Assembly: GCA_027625915.1 (NCBI GenBank)
Contig: JANTQA010000030.1
Location: 2,170,001 to 2,234,000 of the forward strand
Reading direction: 5' to 3'
Length of the DNA stretch: 64,000 nucleotides
Source of the DNA: Anaeramoeba flamelloides
Lineage: Eukaryota; Metamonada; Anaeramoebidae
Shown: positions 1-12,902 of the stretch, one piece after another
Position numbering within the stretch: the first letter of the stretch is position 1
Layout: every line of letters begins with the position of its first letter
The notes under the pieces: model-generated
Told to the model about the DNA's origin: nothing
Databases searched by the model: none
What the model saw: the letters and a program-made list of their open reading frames with translations, nothing else
Program-made: the position numbers and the translations under genes

Positions 1-1734
1 ATATCGAAACTTATTTATTGTTTTAAAATTTTTTTTCAAATAGTTGTATTTTTTTTCGAATATAATTTATATTACCAAGTTGCCTCTTTGGTTAGGAGTA
101 AAATCAAGACAAGTAATTATAACCTAAATTACATAATTATTTTAGATTTTAATTTTCAAAAATCGCTACTTTCCTGAGAATAAAGTATTTTTTTGTTTTT
201 TTTGGCTAATAAATGGAAATTAATATTCAAAATATTATAGTTTTATTCAAAAAAGTTGCACCAATACGCTTTTTTAAAATTTAAAGATGAATATAAAATT
301 ACTTCCAATATAAAATTTTAAAATTAAATATCTTTCTTCATTCATTCATTCATTCATTCATTCGTTCGTTCTTTTTCTTTTCTTGAAAAAATAATGAAAT
401 GACCGCTTTTGGAATTAGTTTCAACTACAAATAAGTCGAATATTTGAGTAGGTATATATTAAATCTAAATTAAATTGGTATAAAATCCTTTGAACATCTC
501 AGTAAGATTGGATTAGTAAGTGCCTCTATATATTTACCCCAATCAATTTTGAAAATTTCCTAGTATTATTAAAACACACACACACACACAAAAAAAAAAA
601 TATGTAATTATCTAGAGATTAAAGCTGAATCATCAATCTAAAAATGGGGGAGATGATTTATATTCTTTTAAAACCTGTCTCAAAGTATTGATTAATGTGC
701 AAAAAAAGTAACTTTCTTTAAAATTAAATACCTAACTGGGTGAGGAGGTGAGGTGTTATTCCATTATTTTATAATTATTAGAATTATTTCAAAAATATAC
801 TATCTACATAGAAATAAAACAAAGATTACAAAACTTGATACCCCTTTGTTAATAATCATGGGAAAATCTTGAAAAAAAAAAATATTTTTCAAAAATGTTG
901 ACACTTTTTATAATGTTAATGGAAGTTGTTTCGAGGGTTTATCATAAATTCTTATTAAAAAATATTTTGAAATATGTGGATCAGAACTATATTTTGACAA
1001 AATTTGTAAATTTTTGTTTCGCTTTTTCTTTTTTTTTCCATTTTCTTTTTTTTTGCAAAAGATCATTTCTGAAAAAAAAAGAACTTCTAAAAGACAAATA
1101 ATCACTAAGAAAATTCAGACTTTGTAATATCTTTTGAAATGAATTTAATTATCAGCAAAAAATCTTCTTTCTAACCCTCTTTCAGTAAAATTTCAGGAAT
1201 AAAAAATCCGTAATGTTCATTTCAAAAATGATGATTCAATTTTTTTTTTAATTTTTGTTATTTTTTTTATGTTTTAAAATATACGGTTTATATATATTTA
1301 GAATGATTTAAAAGTGAATTAAAAATCAGTTTTAATTATTTGTTATTCTTTGAAACGAAAGGATATATCTTTCATTTTATTATTTCAGGTGGGTAAGATT
1401 TTTTGAAATGCTATTTGTTAAATTTAAAAAAATATTTACTTTTCACAAGTACATAATAGGAATTATAGGAATAATAAAAAAAAATATATTTGTTTATGCC
1501 TCTTTTTTCAAAAAGTAATTAAAATAAAGACCAATAACTCCAATTTTGAATTATGAGAGTATCTGTAAAAAAATTCATAATTAATTTCCAACAGCCCATT
1601 TAGAATTAACACCCTTTAAATAATAGAGCACTAAAATAATTTCCTTTCTTTTATAATGTAATTCCCATTTTAAAAATTTCGGCTCGCCTGATATAATCAA
1701 TTAGTATATGTTATATATATATATATATATATTA
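1..1734. other. intergenic AT-rich DNA, no gene seen
   Basis: I see no supportable gene here. Short open frames around 895-1105 run on both strands through T/A runs and show no family motif. The stretch holds three microsatellites: a TTCA run turning into TTCG at about 337-370, a CA run at 574-590, and an AT run at 1711-1733. Confidence 0.6.
337..370. repeat. TTCA/TTCG microsatellite
   Basis: Tetranucleotide TTCA repeated about six times, ending in TTCG units. A simple tandem repeat with no coding context. Confidence 0.9.
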
Positions 1735-2275
1735 ATATAAATTCCAAAATTTTGAACACATCTTAAATAGTTGAAAAAATAACAATACGACACTTTAAAT
1801 TTAATTTGGAAAGAATTTTGATTTAACAAACTATTTTATTTTTTGTTTTCTGGTTATTTTCTTTCCTTATCCTTTTTTTTTCAGTTACGTAATCTGTTTC
1901 ATTAGATCTGGTATTTTTTTCGATGGTTGATAGAAGGCTAGTGCCGAGTTTGTTAAATAGGAAAATCATATACAATTGGTCGAAGATATCTTATCATTTG
2001 ATTGATCAACAATTGTTGGAGTAATTTCAACAAATTTACTAATACATTTTTTGTTTACTCGTTTCATTATTTTAGATATACCAATTTTTATTATTTCTTT
2101 TTATATTTTTTTTCTTTAATTTGTATTAAAATGATTACTTATTAAAACAGTAATACTGTGATAGCTTAAATGTGTTATTATATTACATTTCTAAAAATAT
2201 AATAAATTGAGTATTTTTTTTTATCTCACTTTGATTTTGGGTATGTCGAAATTTTTTTAATGGGGTTTATATTTA
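1735..2275. mobile_element. ~540 bp MITE-like family A, copy 1 (diverged)
   Basis: One of four copies of a non-autonomous element (others at 16445-16985, 27110-27870 and 42410-42960). Shared landmarks occur in the same order: a left end like AATTCAAAATTTTCCACACA, a middle block close to TTACGTAATYTGTTTC followed by TTRGATC, a TTTGATYGATCAA block, and a right end reading TGTGTTAAAAATTTTGAATT then GGGGTTTA. Left and right ends are inverted copies of each other over roughly 28 bp. No coding capacity is visible. This copy is the most diverged, so probably the oldest. Confidence 0.6.
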
Positions 2276-2959
2276 TATATGCTATTCAGAATTAAAGTAG
2301 AGAAAAATTATTATAAAATATCTATTTTATACCCAATCTTCAAAAAAGTATTTAAATTTTCAAAATCATTAACAACCATTTATTGATTCTTGATAATACT
2401 TCAATTTGTTTCTTAGTATTGTATTGCATATATAAAAGATATTAAATTATCTGAAATCAATTTTATCTGATATTTTTAGGTTTGGAAATTAGTGTTTTAT
2501 TTTTTTTCTTTTTGATAGATACAATCGTTTTTATAACTTTTTTAATCTCAACAAATTGTCAAATAGAATTGAAAACTTATAACCGAATTTTGTTGTTTAT
2601 TGAGTCATTTGTAAACTTCTCATATTTCCATTTTTTTATTGAAATTGTTAGTATCTTGTTTTGTTCCAAAAAAGTGCTATTTTTTTTTTTTTTTTCATTT
2701 TATGGATATATTTCAACCAACATAATTTTTAATAAATACTTTTATCGTTTTTTCAATCAATATTAAACTTAAACTTAATTTTTTTTGTAAATTAATGAAT
2801 AATTCAACTAAATAAGTTGATTTTTAATGAAATCTAAAAAAAAAAAATGCCTTTCTTTTTTTGGAAATCCATTTCATATATTCTTTAGTATTCAAGAACA
2901 ATTAATAAGTAAATATGATTTTTAATTCACTTTTTTGTTATTCTAAATAAACTATTTTT
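2276..2959. other. intergenic, no gene seen
   Basis: T-rich DNA. A 94-codon open frame at 2482-2766 is mostly Phe, Ile and Tyr from T runs and matches nothing. I assign nothing here. Confidence 0.5.
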
Positions 2960-3760
2960 CAGTAAAGGGGGCCCAGTTGTAATGGTATAATACACCTGTT
3001 TAAAGGGTTTGTATAGATATTATTAGAAAAATTTTATTTTGGAAATTTTTTAAATTGAAATCATTTTTTCACATTTCTACACATTTTTGTTTTTTTTCGA
3101 TTTTTTTTTTAAAACATCATTCAGCTGCAAAAAAATTATTGCAAGATCAATAGTCACTTGGTAAAAACGTGTTATTCTAAGGTTATCGAAACCATGTAAA
3201 GATTGTTGAGAAATGGTATTGATTTCTATTACAATTCTATTCGATCTTTGATCGTGATATTTGTTTAATAAATGAGAAAAATTTTCACTTCATTTTCATT
3301 TTCTTTTTCAAATAGAGACCACAAATACCAACAAACTTGGAACTGACTGTATATATATATTACTCTTTATATGGAACTGAACTGATATATAATTTTATAT
3401 ACTCCCCTTCATAAATAAACAAATACCAACAAACTCCGTTTGGGGGGCTTAATTTCTAAAAGAAAAGTATCGAAAATGAAGTTAAAAATGTTTCATATTT
3501 ATTATTCAAATATCAATAAAAGTTCAAAACGGACATCGTTGTTTTTCTCAATAGTTTACATTAGAATTTTGGGTTTTCAATTTTTAAGAAAATCTATTGA
3601 TTTATTCGTTTTATTTCAGGTGGATACCAACTATTCTTTGGTGTGTATTATTCGGTTTATTTCTTGTTTGTTCTTCAAAGGTCAATTCTATAAAATAATT
3701 GATATTTAAAAAAAAACTTTGGGCCCCTTTGGCTGAAACAGAGTTTATATAAAAATCTGA
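2960..3760. repeat. interspersed repeat, copy related to 11510-12035
   Basis: Two blocks are shared in the same order with 11510-12035: a block containing CAGTCACTTGGT or AGTCACTTGGT with a downstream TTGATTTCTR stretch, and a block with TTTTTAAGAAAATCTATT, a GGYGGA box and TCTTCAAAG. The right edge reads GGGCCCCTTTGGCTGAAAC then AGAGTTTA. Similar edge sequences recur at about 4742, 12000, 44095 (reverse), 47172 and 58465, so this looks like the terminus of a repeat family. The 89-codon open frame at 3440-3709 lies inside the repeat and is not a gene. Confidence 0.55.
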
Positions 3761-4389
3761 TATTTTAAAGATTTGTAAAAATAAACCCAATAACTAAAAA
3801 AAAACAAAGTTATAATTTTTAGAAGGAGTATTATATATTTGTTATTACTGAATTTTCACAGAAAAAGTGCTAATACAAAGATTTATTGCTATTAATTAAA
3901 TTCATTTTAAAAGGTACAACATAGTCTAAATTTTCTTTGTGATTATCCGCCTTTTTAAAGATTTTTTTCTTCTTATGATTTTATTAAAAAAAAAATAAAA
4001 TAAAAAAAAAGTATCAAAAAAAAAAAAAAAAGAAAAGATAAGAAAAAGAAAGGAAAATAAATAAAACAATTTGTAAAAGCAAAACTCAAATTTGATGGAA
4101 TCAAAAAAATAATTTTTTGATAAGAAATTGAGAAAAAAACGAAAAAAAAAAAGTGTCAATAGAATTACACAAAAATGCAACATTTTTGATAAACAAACTC
4201 CATTTCACTCAAAAACCCAGCCAAAAATGAAATAGTAACTTTTTTTTCAAGAATCAACCAAACTTAGATTGTTTAGAAATAAGAGAAATAATAAACTTCG
4301 TATTAGAGTCCACAAACATAAAAGAAAAATCCGAATATACAATAAATTTCAAAAAAAAAAAAAAAAAATGTTAAAAAAAAAATTTGAGT
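3761..4389. other. intergenic, no gene seen
   Basis: A- and T-run DNA. The minus-strand open frame at 3926-4183 is Phe-rich translation of A runs. Nothing else recognised. Confidence 0.5.
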
Positions 4390-4790
4390 CCTTTTCATTG
4401 GAAGGTAGTGTGCAAAATTCCCAATTTCTTTAGGAAATTAAAATTGTGGACAATAAGATTTTTCACTTATAAATTTATGAATTTTTAAAGAATATACACA
4501 ACCTAACTTTTCTTAATGTTAATTTGGAGTTTTATTTTTTTTTTTTATTCAAATTTACTTTTTAAAAAAAATCAAAAAGAAAAGAAGAACAAAAAGTAAA
4601 AAGGAAAAAGCAAAAACAAAATACAAAAAAATAAAACTTTTACTAAATGGGAAAAAATATTTTGATCTAAAAATTGAAATTTTCGTTTGAGTAGAATAAT
4701 GAATTATACTCATAGAATATGTTCTATTTATTCAATAAAAATGGTCCCCTTTGACTGAAAAAGAGTTTATTTTGCCTTAAATTATAAATG
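4390..4790 (-). repeat. unbroken copy of the repeat that hosts nested elements at 44040-46330
   Basis: Read on the minus strand, 4790-4665 matches 44040-44170 (shared landmarks ATAGAATATGTTCTATTT and CAATTTTTAGAT), and 4620-4390 matches about 46020-46330 (shared landmarks GTTAATTTGGAGTTTT and GACAATAAGATTTTT). The two halves are adjacent here but lie 1.8 kb apart at the other locus, where a mobile element has landed between them. The right edge carries CCCCTTTGACTGAAAAAGAG, the common terminus of this repeat group. Confidence 0.65.
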
Positions 4791-5029
4791 AATCGATAAT
4801 TATGTTGCTCCTTTCAGAAGGGTTAAAAATTAATCAAACATTAACCAATTCGACATTTTTTTTTGATTAAACCCTTTTTCTCAGAAATTTCATCACTTTC
4901 ATATCTTTTTTAATAAAAATTGAATAAAAACAACTATATTTAGGATATATTAGCTTTTTTTCTCTTTTACTTGTTTTTAAATTAAAAAACTATTCTTTTT
5001 TATTTTTTTTATTTTATTCTTGAAGTGGT

Positions 5030-5160
5030 GCAAATTACACTCTAGATTCCATCGAACTTGTAATCAGTTTAAAAAATTTAAGTCTGAAATACTAAATTTT
5101 ACGATTATTTATTAATGAAAATAATTTCAAACTCTTTTGGTCTAAAATTAATTCATTAGG
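5030..5160. repeat. repeat shared (inverted) with 47755-47905
   Basis: Shares AAATTACACT, then ATTTAAGTCT, then TTTTACGATTAT, then TAATGAAAATAATTTCAAAC, in the same order, with the reverse complement of 47755-47905 in Rab intron 2. Non-coding. Confidence 0.55.
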
Positions 5161-5439
5161 ATTTGTTTCTTTTATTTTTTTTTATAATACTAATCTATCT
5201 TTTTTTTTGTAAAAACATGCCGCCAAAAAAATGATTTGTATTTTCTATGATTCTCTTCTGTTTATATTTTGGACATAAAATGGAAATTGTATGAATTTGT
5301 TTTAATTGCATTGTAATATTAATTTTAAACAATTAATAAATGCTATTATTAATCGAATTTCAGAAATTAAAAGATAACATAAATAGTTTTAAATTTAATA
5401 TAAATAGTTTTGATTATTTTTTAATGTAAAATATTTTTC

Positions 5440-5830
5440 TAGTAGTGCCAGTCGAGTAACAGAGAATGTTCGGTTTTCTTGAAGTTTTCTGTTTTATCTG
5501 TGATGTTTTTTCTGTTTTTTGAGGTTTTATATTTTATTTGTGAAGTGTTCTTGGTTTATTTTGAGTTTTCTATTTAAAAGAAGTGTCATTTTTTCTAGTA
5601 TTTTTCTTTATTATTGGTAAAAGTTATTGATTTTCCCGATAAACCGAAAACTCGAGAAAACCTAACAGAAGCTGTTTCAAATTTTAGAAAAAAAAAGAAA
5701 AGTTAATGATTTTTCTAAAAAAGCTTAACAGAAGTAATAGATTTTTCAAAATCCTAAAGAATCAAAAAAAAATCGAGAATTTTACTCGATTCTTTTAAAT
5801 TCTGGAAAATCGAACCCTGTTTTTTTTAAA
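5440..5830. repeat. modular fold-back repeat (family G), copy
   Basis: Contains partly self-complementary arms and the recurring hairpin module that ends TTTTACTCGATTCTTTTAAA followed by TTCTGGAAAA. The same modules occur at 26540-27050, 32824-33010, 33195-33375 and 40497-40930. No open frame of note. Confidence 0.5.
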
Positions 5831-6549
5831 TTTCCCAAATAAATCTAAAATTGATAAAATTTTTGGTTTATTTTATAAATTAAAAAAAAACCTAAATAAA
5901 AACTGTATTAAAAAAAATACTAATTATATCATATAAACTATTTTATATTAATTAAAATAATCAATTTCCTATTTAAAGGGTAGTATCTCTCTTTTTTTTA
6001 TAATTTAAGAAATAAAAAGATAATTAAAAAAATTAATTTTTAAAATTAAAAAGATAATTAAAGCAGTTCTTCAGAAATCAAAACAATAAAAAAAAATTAC
6101 ATACTATAATTTCATTAAATTATATTACATAAAATAAAATGACAATCGAAATGAAAAAAATAGACCAATATCTTTTTGTTTTGTTTTTTTAATAAAATTT
6201 TCTTTTTGTGTTTTGTATGTACAAAAAAAAAAAAAAAACATATGTACTTTCAAAACTATTTTCTGTTGATATGTAATAAAAAATACATAAAATCCTGAAT
6301 TTTTATAGTAATTAATAAATAATATATTATAAATAATCATGACAATAGAATATGGTTCACTGGTTGGTATAAAAAAATGTAAAAGAAAAAATTAATAATT
6401 AATAATAAAGTTTTCAAAAAAACTGATAATAATCATGAAGGGGTATCTTTCTAAGAACATTAATGAGAGAACTTGATTCGATCATTTATCAGCAATTGAA
6501 AATACAATTAAAATTATTTGTTATCTTTGAAGGTAAAAACTTCAAAATT
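5831..6549. other. intergenic / 3' flank of the VWA-kinase gene
   Basis: AT-rich DNA downstream of the minus-strand VWA-kinase gene. The open frame at 6125-6340 (minus) is T/A-run translation. No feature is supported. Confidence 0.5.
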
Positions 6550-8453
6550 CTAATTATATTTTTCAATTTGATTCTGGTTAATATTGGTATTACTGATAGA
6601 TCCAGAATTATCAATTGTTTGGGGTGCCTCTGATTTACATTCTGCACAAGTATATTTCATGTCAGGATCAAATTTTTTTATAGGCAAATTGAAGGTTCTT
6701 GCACAGAACCAATTATTACAGGGAATTCTCAGAAAAATCAGGTTATTTATCTTTTTTTTCCAAGAAAAAAAAGAGAGATATTGACTTGAAGAATTTTCAA
6801 CTGGCTTTAATTTTAAAGCTGTGCAGAGTTTATTACATTTGTGATTGTTAAAAAAATCTTGTATTCCTTTCAGCCCTTTGTTTGTATCTGCGAAAATGCC
6901 AATTGTTTCTGAATTTGTATGTAAATGAGGGTGAGTAAAAAAATAATTTACAAAGCCAAAATTTGAAAGGATATATTGTTGATCTGATCTTTCATAAACA
7001 AAATGAGTAAAAGCTTGGCTAATATCCTCTAAATTATCCTGATCTACCCATTTACCATTTTGACAATACTTGTTATAGTTCCCTTTTAGGAAAGGCTCTG
7101 CTAAATAATACTTGTAAGAATTTCTGTCGGGAAAACACATGATCACATTTTCTAAAAAAAACACTTTTTGGCACGTTAAATGTCTCAATTCCTGATTAAA
7201 TGCTTGGGCATGCAATCTTGCCAATGCATTTCTTTTTAATGAATTGAAATACATGTTCTTGTTTTGATTCATGTTTTTCGTACTATCTGTAATTCGTTTG
7301 ATGAGAAATAATTTTCCAATGGTGAGATCATTAAATTTAAAGTTATCATAATATCTGCCACTGCAATACGGTTCGTATGAACAGCAGCCGTCATGCTCAA
7401 ACATATCCCACTCACTCTCTTTTAACTTTTCAGGGTCCACAAGTTGAGATTTATTAATAACGCTATTCATTTTAAAAATTCTAATTTTTTCTATTTGGTT
7501 CCAATTGCTTGTTTTTTGCACAAGCTTTCTTGTTAGATATTTTGGTCGTGTGGATTGCTGATATTTTCTAGTTGACTGAAGAGTGTATTCGACCGATTTT
7601 TTAATCGATTCATTTATCGCCTTGGTAAATTTTTCTTCCCTATCCGAAATTGAATATGTGTTGATCATCATCAAGGTTGTGAGGTTGTCGTAAATTGTTT
7701 TAAATTCGTCAATCATTGTCTTTGTTGACTCGTTGATCTGGGCAAACTGATAAATTATTTTATTTTTCCTTAACTCATTAAGTAATTCATTGGGATCGCT
7801 ATTGTCTGGATCTGGTTTGTCTTCATAACGGTCATCAAAATCCTTCGGCATATCTTTGTCGTTCATTGACCAAAACCTTTTCCCATGGCACGGTGAATCG
7901 CAAAAATGGATCATGATTCTGGTATAAGATTTCCACTCCAATTTCAAAACCATTCTGATACCGCCCAAAACATCCTCTGCATAGTCTTGGTTGTTAAGAG
8001 TTTTCACTTGTGAAATTTTTCTTTGAAATTGTTCGATTTTTTCTTTTTCATGAAACTCTATTTCGATAAATCTTTCAACACCATAATCGCGATAACCGAG
8101 AAATGCAAACCGTAAAGTTTCTGTATTATATTTTTTTTTAATGAAATCACTGATATCTACTACCTTATTTTTCACATTTTCAATCCACTTCTCCATGGAT
8201 TTTGTGCAGTCAACTAAAAAACAAATATCGATCGACGAAAAACCATATTTTGGGTGTGTGCTAGCAGGGAAGTTGTTTATTAATTCCTTGTGTCGATTGA
8301 TAGTTATACTTTCACTTTTAAGCTTTTTAATTTCTTGATCAATCGTTTCGCTATCTTCAGTAGACTCAAACTTTTCGCTATCGAAGTCACTTTTTTTTGG
8401 TTTGTTTTGGGAATTAGTGATCTCTTTGAATTTTGGTCTTTTGAAATTATGAT

Positions 8454-8457
<4 letters not shown>
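6550..8457 (-). CDS. VWA domain + alpha-kinase-fold protein (VwkA-like, probably catalytically dead)
   Basis: A 635-residue frame. Residues ~75-280 form a von Willebrand A domain of the type found in Dictyostelium VwkA: a MIDAS-like DCTKS (83-87), GYRDYG, EDVLGGI and a CDSPCHG box. Residues ~325-550 have the alpha-kinase fold: a lysine in LIKR (K387), AEPFLKG (E454), AFTHFVYE, and the zinc-holding HKCNKLC near 539-545. In the family this fold phosphorylates Ser/Thr, for example in myosin heavy-chain control. Here the loop normally reading D-I-Q-G and T-D-P reads N-F-G-F and T-H-P, so the metal-binding and catalytic residues (D756, Q758 and D766 in MHCK-A numbering, from memory) are gone. A tail with C580, C585, C604 and C607 looks like a zinc ribbon. 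Upstream of M1 the same frame stays open to 9057, so the true start is probably further up (see 8454-9167). TAG stop. Confidence 0.88.
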
Positions 8458-9167
<710 letters not shown>

Positions 9168-9472
9168 ATTTAGTTAAAAGGAAAAAATGAAAAATGATCA
9201 TAAATTAATTATTTCACGATGTGAATAGCACAAAAATTATAGTCACTTTTTTGAGTAACAACAATTTTGTTATTTTCAAATTGTTCTCAAATTTTGAAAG
9301 GAATCACAAGATCAAAATTCAACAACTAACAATTTAAATATTTCACAAGTAAACTTTTAAAAAACATATAATTTAAACAACTTTCTACTTTTCGGTTTTA
9401 ATAAAAAGAGTTTCTGGTTTCTGAAATTTAACAAATTTTTTTCTTTTCGAAAACTTTCAAAAATTTCAATTA
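9168..9472. other. 5' flank of the VWA-kinase gene
   Basis: About 300 bases upstream of the Ser-rich leader, ending at the family B element. No motif recognised. Confidence 0.4.
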
Positions 9473-9958
9473 GAGCAGTGAAAAAAATACCGGAGATGAA
9501 AAAAATCCCGGACAAGATTTTTAATTGTGAATATTCGTAAAATAATTCTCCTATTTCATTTATTTACAATCAAATTCCTTTTTTTAAGAATCGGACTTTT
9601 TCAATTATAACCCCCCACTTATTAGAATGATGATTGATGAAATCGCACTTGTTCAAAACACCATTCAATCAATCAAAAAACAAGAAGAAAAATCATCATT
9701 TTCCAAACTCTTGTAAACCTCGATAAAACTCGATTGTTTTTGAAAAAAAGTTGATCAACATCGGTATCAAACAATTACTCAAGTATTCTAGAGACACCTT
9801 ACTTTGATGGACTTTAGGTAGGTTTATTACTAATCTCATAAAAAAATTGGTTATTTATAATAAGGATTTCATTGAAATTAGACAAAACTTTTACTAATAC
9901 TCACAATTAAAAATCTTATTCGGGATTTTTTTCATGTCAGGTATTTTTTTCCCTACTA
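9473..9958. mobile_element. ~490 bp TA-flanked MITE family B, copy 1
   Basis: Near-identical to 21457-21941 over its length. The ends are inverted repeats of about 70 bp: left GAGCAGTGAAAAAAATACC, right (read in reverse) TAGTAGGGAAAAAAATACC, followed by a shared ATGAAAAAAATCC and AAGATTTTTAATTGTGA. A TA dinucleotide lies just outside each end, as expected of Tc1/mariner-type target duplication. No coding capacity. The high similarity of the copies suggests recent movement. Confidence 0.8.
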
Positions 9959-10640
9959 TAAATCCAAAATGTTATCTTTTGTTAATTATTATTTTATACC
10001 CTTTTTTGGGCTTTTAATAGTTTGTATCAAGTATTTGAAAATTGAAAAAATATGAAAGAATAAAAGAGACTGAAATCTCACAGATTTTCAACCGGAAAGT
10101 TCCAAAAAGTCTTGAAAGTGTTTGTATGAATTGTGCTATTCTTGTCGTGTTTTAGTAACAAACAGCTGTACTTAAGACCCAAACCGTTTTTAGAATCTAA
10201 ATGGGTACAGCACACACTTCAAGATTCAATTATTTTGTTTTTTATTGTTAATTTTATTGATGTTCTAATGAATAAATCGAGGCAACGATTTTCTTTTTAT
10301 TTTACTGGGGTTTTCAAAATGTGACGAATTTTTTCAAACACTGCATTAACCAAGAGAATTTAGAGTAATTGGGTTATTGAATTTAAAATTTAAGAATAAT
10401 TTTTTTTTACTATTAAATTCAATTCATCAAATCGAACTATTTAGAACTCTTCATAAAAAAGTTGAGTGGGGTTGTGACATTATAAAAATCACTGTAATTG
10501 AATATGTTATTGTTTATTAAAAATTAGATTGGTTCTCAAAAGTCCTAGATTCCCAAATATATTTATAAAATAAAAAACTTAATAATTTCACGAATATATA
10601 CAATTAAAATTATAGAGAAATAATAATTTGAAAACTATTA
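9959..10640. other. intergenic, no gene seen
   Basis: AT-rich DNA between two MITEs. The 63-codon open frame at 10133-10324 matches no family. Confidence 0.5.
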
Positions 10641-11075
10641 ACCGATGTGGAAAAAAAGTGAAACAGGGGAAAAAAAGTTCAACAACTATTTTTTCATTGG
10701 GAACTTTACTGATCACGAAATGTAAAATCAATTAGAAGAAAAAAACAATTAACTTCAAATTATTATCCATTATATTATTTTCAATCAAACCATCAAATAC
10801 AAATTAAATCTAATTTTAGATTGAAATTGTTGATGTGGTTTTGGAGATTTCAAAAAAAGTCGATTTTTTTGATCAAATTTTTAATATTTGAACAATCAAA
10901 GTTAAAATTCATACAAAAGATAGTATAAAAAAAAGTTTTTGTTTGAGTTCTCTTTTTGGTCTTTATTTGTTTATTTATTCTTTTAATTGATTTTACATTT
11001 TGTGATAAGTAAATTTACCAATGAAAAAATAGTTGTTGAACTTTTTTCCCCTATTTCACTTTTTTTCCTGGCCGG
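10641..11075. mobile_element. ~435 bp MITE family E, copy 1
   Basis: Inverted ends: left ACCGATGTGGAAAAAAAGTG then AAACAGGGGAAAAAAAGTTC; the right end in reverse reads ACCGGCCAGGAAAAAAAGTG then AAATAGGGG. The centre is shared with 52494-52946 and 56085-56410 (GAAATTGTTGAT..GTGGTTTTGGAGAT). An open frame at 10987-11217 falls inside the element and is not a gene. Confidence 0.75.
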
Positions 11076-11509
11076 TAATAATAAATTCTGCGAACTTTCT
11101 TCTATTTTTTATGGAGATTATTTTTTCTATGATATAAGACTAAATCTCCCATTTTGGATTTTAATATTATATTTATATAATACTTTGTTATTATTTTATT
11201 ATAATTTTATGGTATAACTATTCTACAAAAAACAAATATTATCGAAATATCTAAAGAAAAAGAAAAAATAATTATTTTTTTTTCAAAATTCAACTTTTGA
11301 AAAGAGAATTTTAGATTTTATTGGTATTTCTTATCTAAATTTTTATTTAAGAGTTTGATATATTTTTAAAAAGAAATGCAATATAATTGGTAATCTAATG
11401 TTAATAGTATTAAACAAATTTTTTGTTAATTAATTAAATTTTTTTTTTTTTCCATTTATACCTTTATTGAAATGTTTTCGGAACATAAACCATTTTAAAG
11501 TCATGGGTG
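11076..11509. other. intergenic, no gene seen
   Basis: AT-rich, no recognisable feature. Confidence 0.5.
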
Positions 11510-12035
11510 TTCAACTAGTGTGTGGTGGTGAATTAAATGTGTCTAAAGGTTTTCTATCGATATTTGAAGAAAAATAATATTTGTGAAAATGCCAAAATTG
11601 TAATTATTTTTTCACATTTTTATTTTTTTATTTTCAATTTTTTATTTTACAATTAATTCATTTTCAATTTTTTTTTTTTTCATTAGCATCGTCCACAGTC
11701 ACTTGGTGAAAACTAATTGTTATAATGTTATTGATAACGTAAAAATGATTGCAGTTAACTCATTTTGATTTCTGTGAAAATTTTATTTGATCTTCAATAG
11801 AAGATCCAAATGAACATTGTAGTTTTTTCGGTTAGTTAGCTAAGAATTAAAGTTTTTCAATTTTTAAGAAAATCTATTTATATATTAGTTTTACTCCAGG
11901 CGGACAAATATTATTTTTTTGGTTTTTTTTATTCGACATATTTCTTATTTAATCTTCAAAGATCATTAATAAAAAATATTTGATATTTGAAAAAAATGTT
12001 GGGCAACTTTGACAGAAACAAATTTCATATATGTA
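11510..12035. repeat. diverged copy of the 2960-3760 repeat
   Basis: Shares CAGTCACTTGGT, TTGATTTCTG, TTTTTAAGAAAATCTATTTA and the right edge GTTGGGCAACTTTGACAGAA with 2960-3760, in the same order. Followed by a short GT-rich run at about 12030-12048. Non-coding. Confidence 0.55.
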
Positions 12036-12902
12036 TGTGTGTGTGTATATGTACCATTAAATTAATTCTAATTTTTCACTTCTCTAGGTTTAAATTGCTT
12101 AGCTTAATTATTTTTTAAAAATTATTTTTTGAAATTCAAAAGATTTAATAAAAAGTTTTGACATAAAATGTTTGATGTAAAGATTATTCACCAGCTCATT
12201 TTTTTTAATTATTGATCTAAGTATTTATTGTTTCTTTTAAATTTTAGAGTAAGTTCAATAAAAATAAGAGTCTTATACCAGAAGTTAACATTTTCACCTT
12301 TCTCTTAATTTTATATTGATCTGAAAAATGTAATTGTTTATGTAGTTATCTTTTATTTGATTTTACTTCTTTTAAAGTACATAGGTTTCCTAACAATTTC
12401 ATAATTTTTTTTCAACATAAAATAAAATATTATAATAGAATGTCAAGACAAGAACCAAAAGGTTAACCATTTGGTATTCCCCAATGTAGACAAGACATTT
12501 CAGACTTGGGTTATTTTGTCTTTTTTAATTTTACTTATGAAATTAAAATTTAGAAATACTTTATCAAAAAGTAATTTGAATACTAAAAAGCAACCAGAGA
12601 AATAGTCAAAGTAAAAAATGTTATTTACAATTATTCTTGTTAAATGATAAAAAGTCGAAATTTTGACTTTATGTCTGATACTCGCTTAAAAAAAAAAGAA
12701 AATTTAACACAACAAAAAGAGATTAAATAATTAATAAAAAATTTTATTGAAGTATGAAGTAACCTAAAAAAAATTATCTTTTTTTGTTTGTATCATTCAG
12801 AGATCAAAAATAAATGACAACAAAAAAAATGATTCTAAAAGTGGATATTATATAATACCTACCATAATAGGTTATCCTTAAAAAGTCAATTATTAAATCA
12901 AT
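12036..12902. other. intergenic / 3' flank of the HMG gene
   Basis: AT-rich, no gene recognised. Confidence 0.5.

Noticed and set aside
10987-11217. 76-codon plus-strand frame
   Set aside because: Starts inside the family E MITE and runs through its inverted end; part of the repeat.
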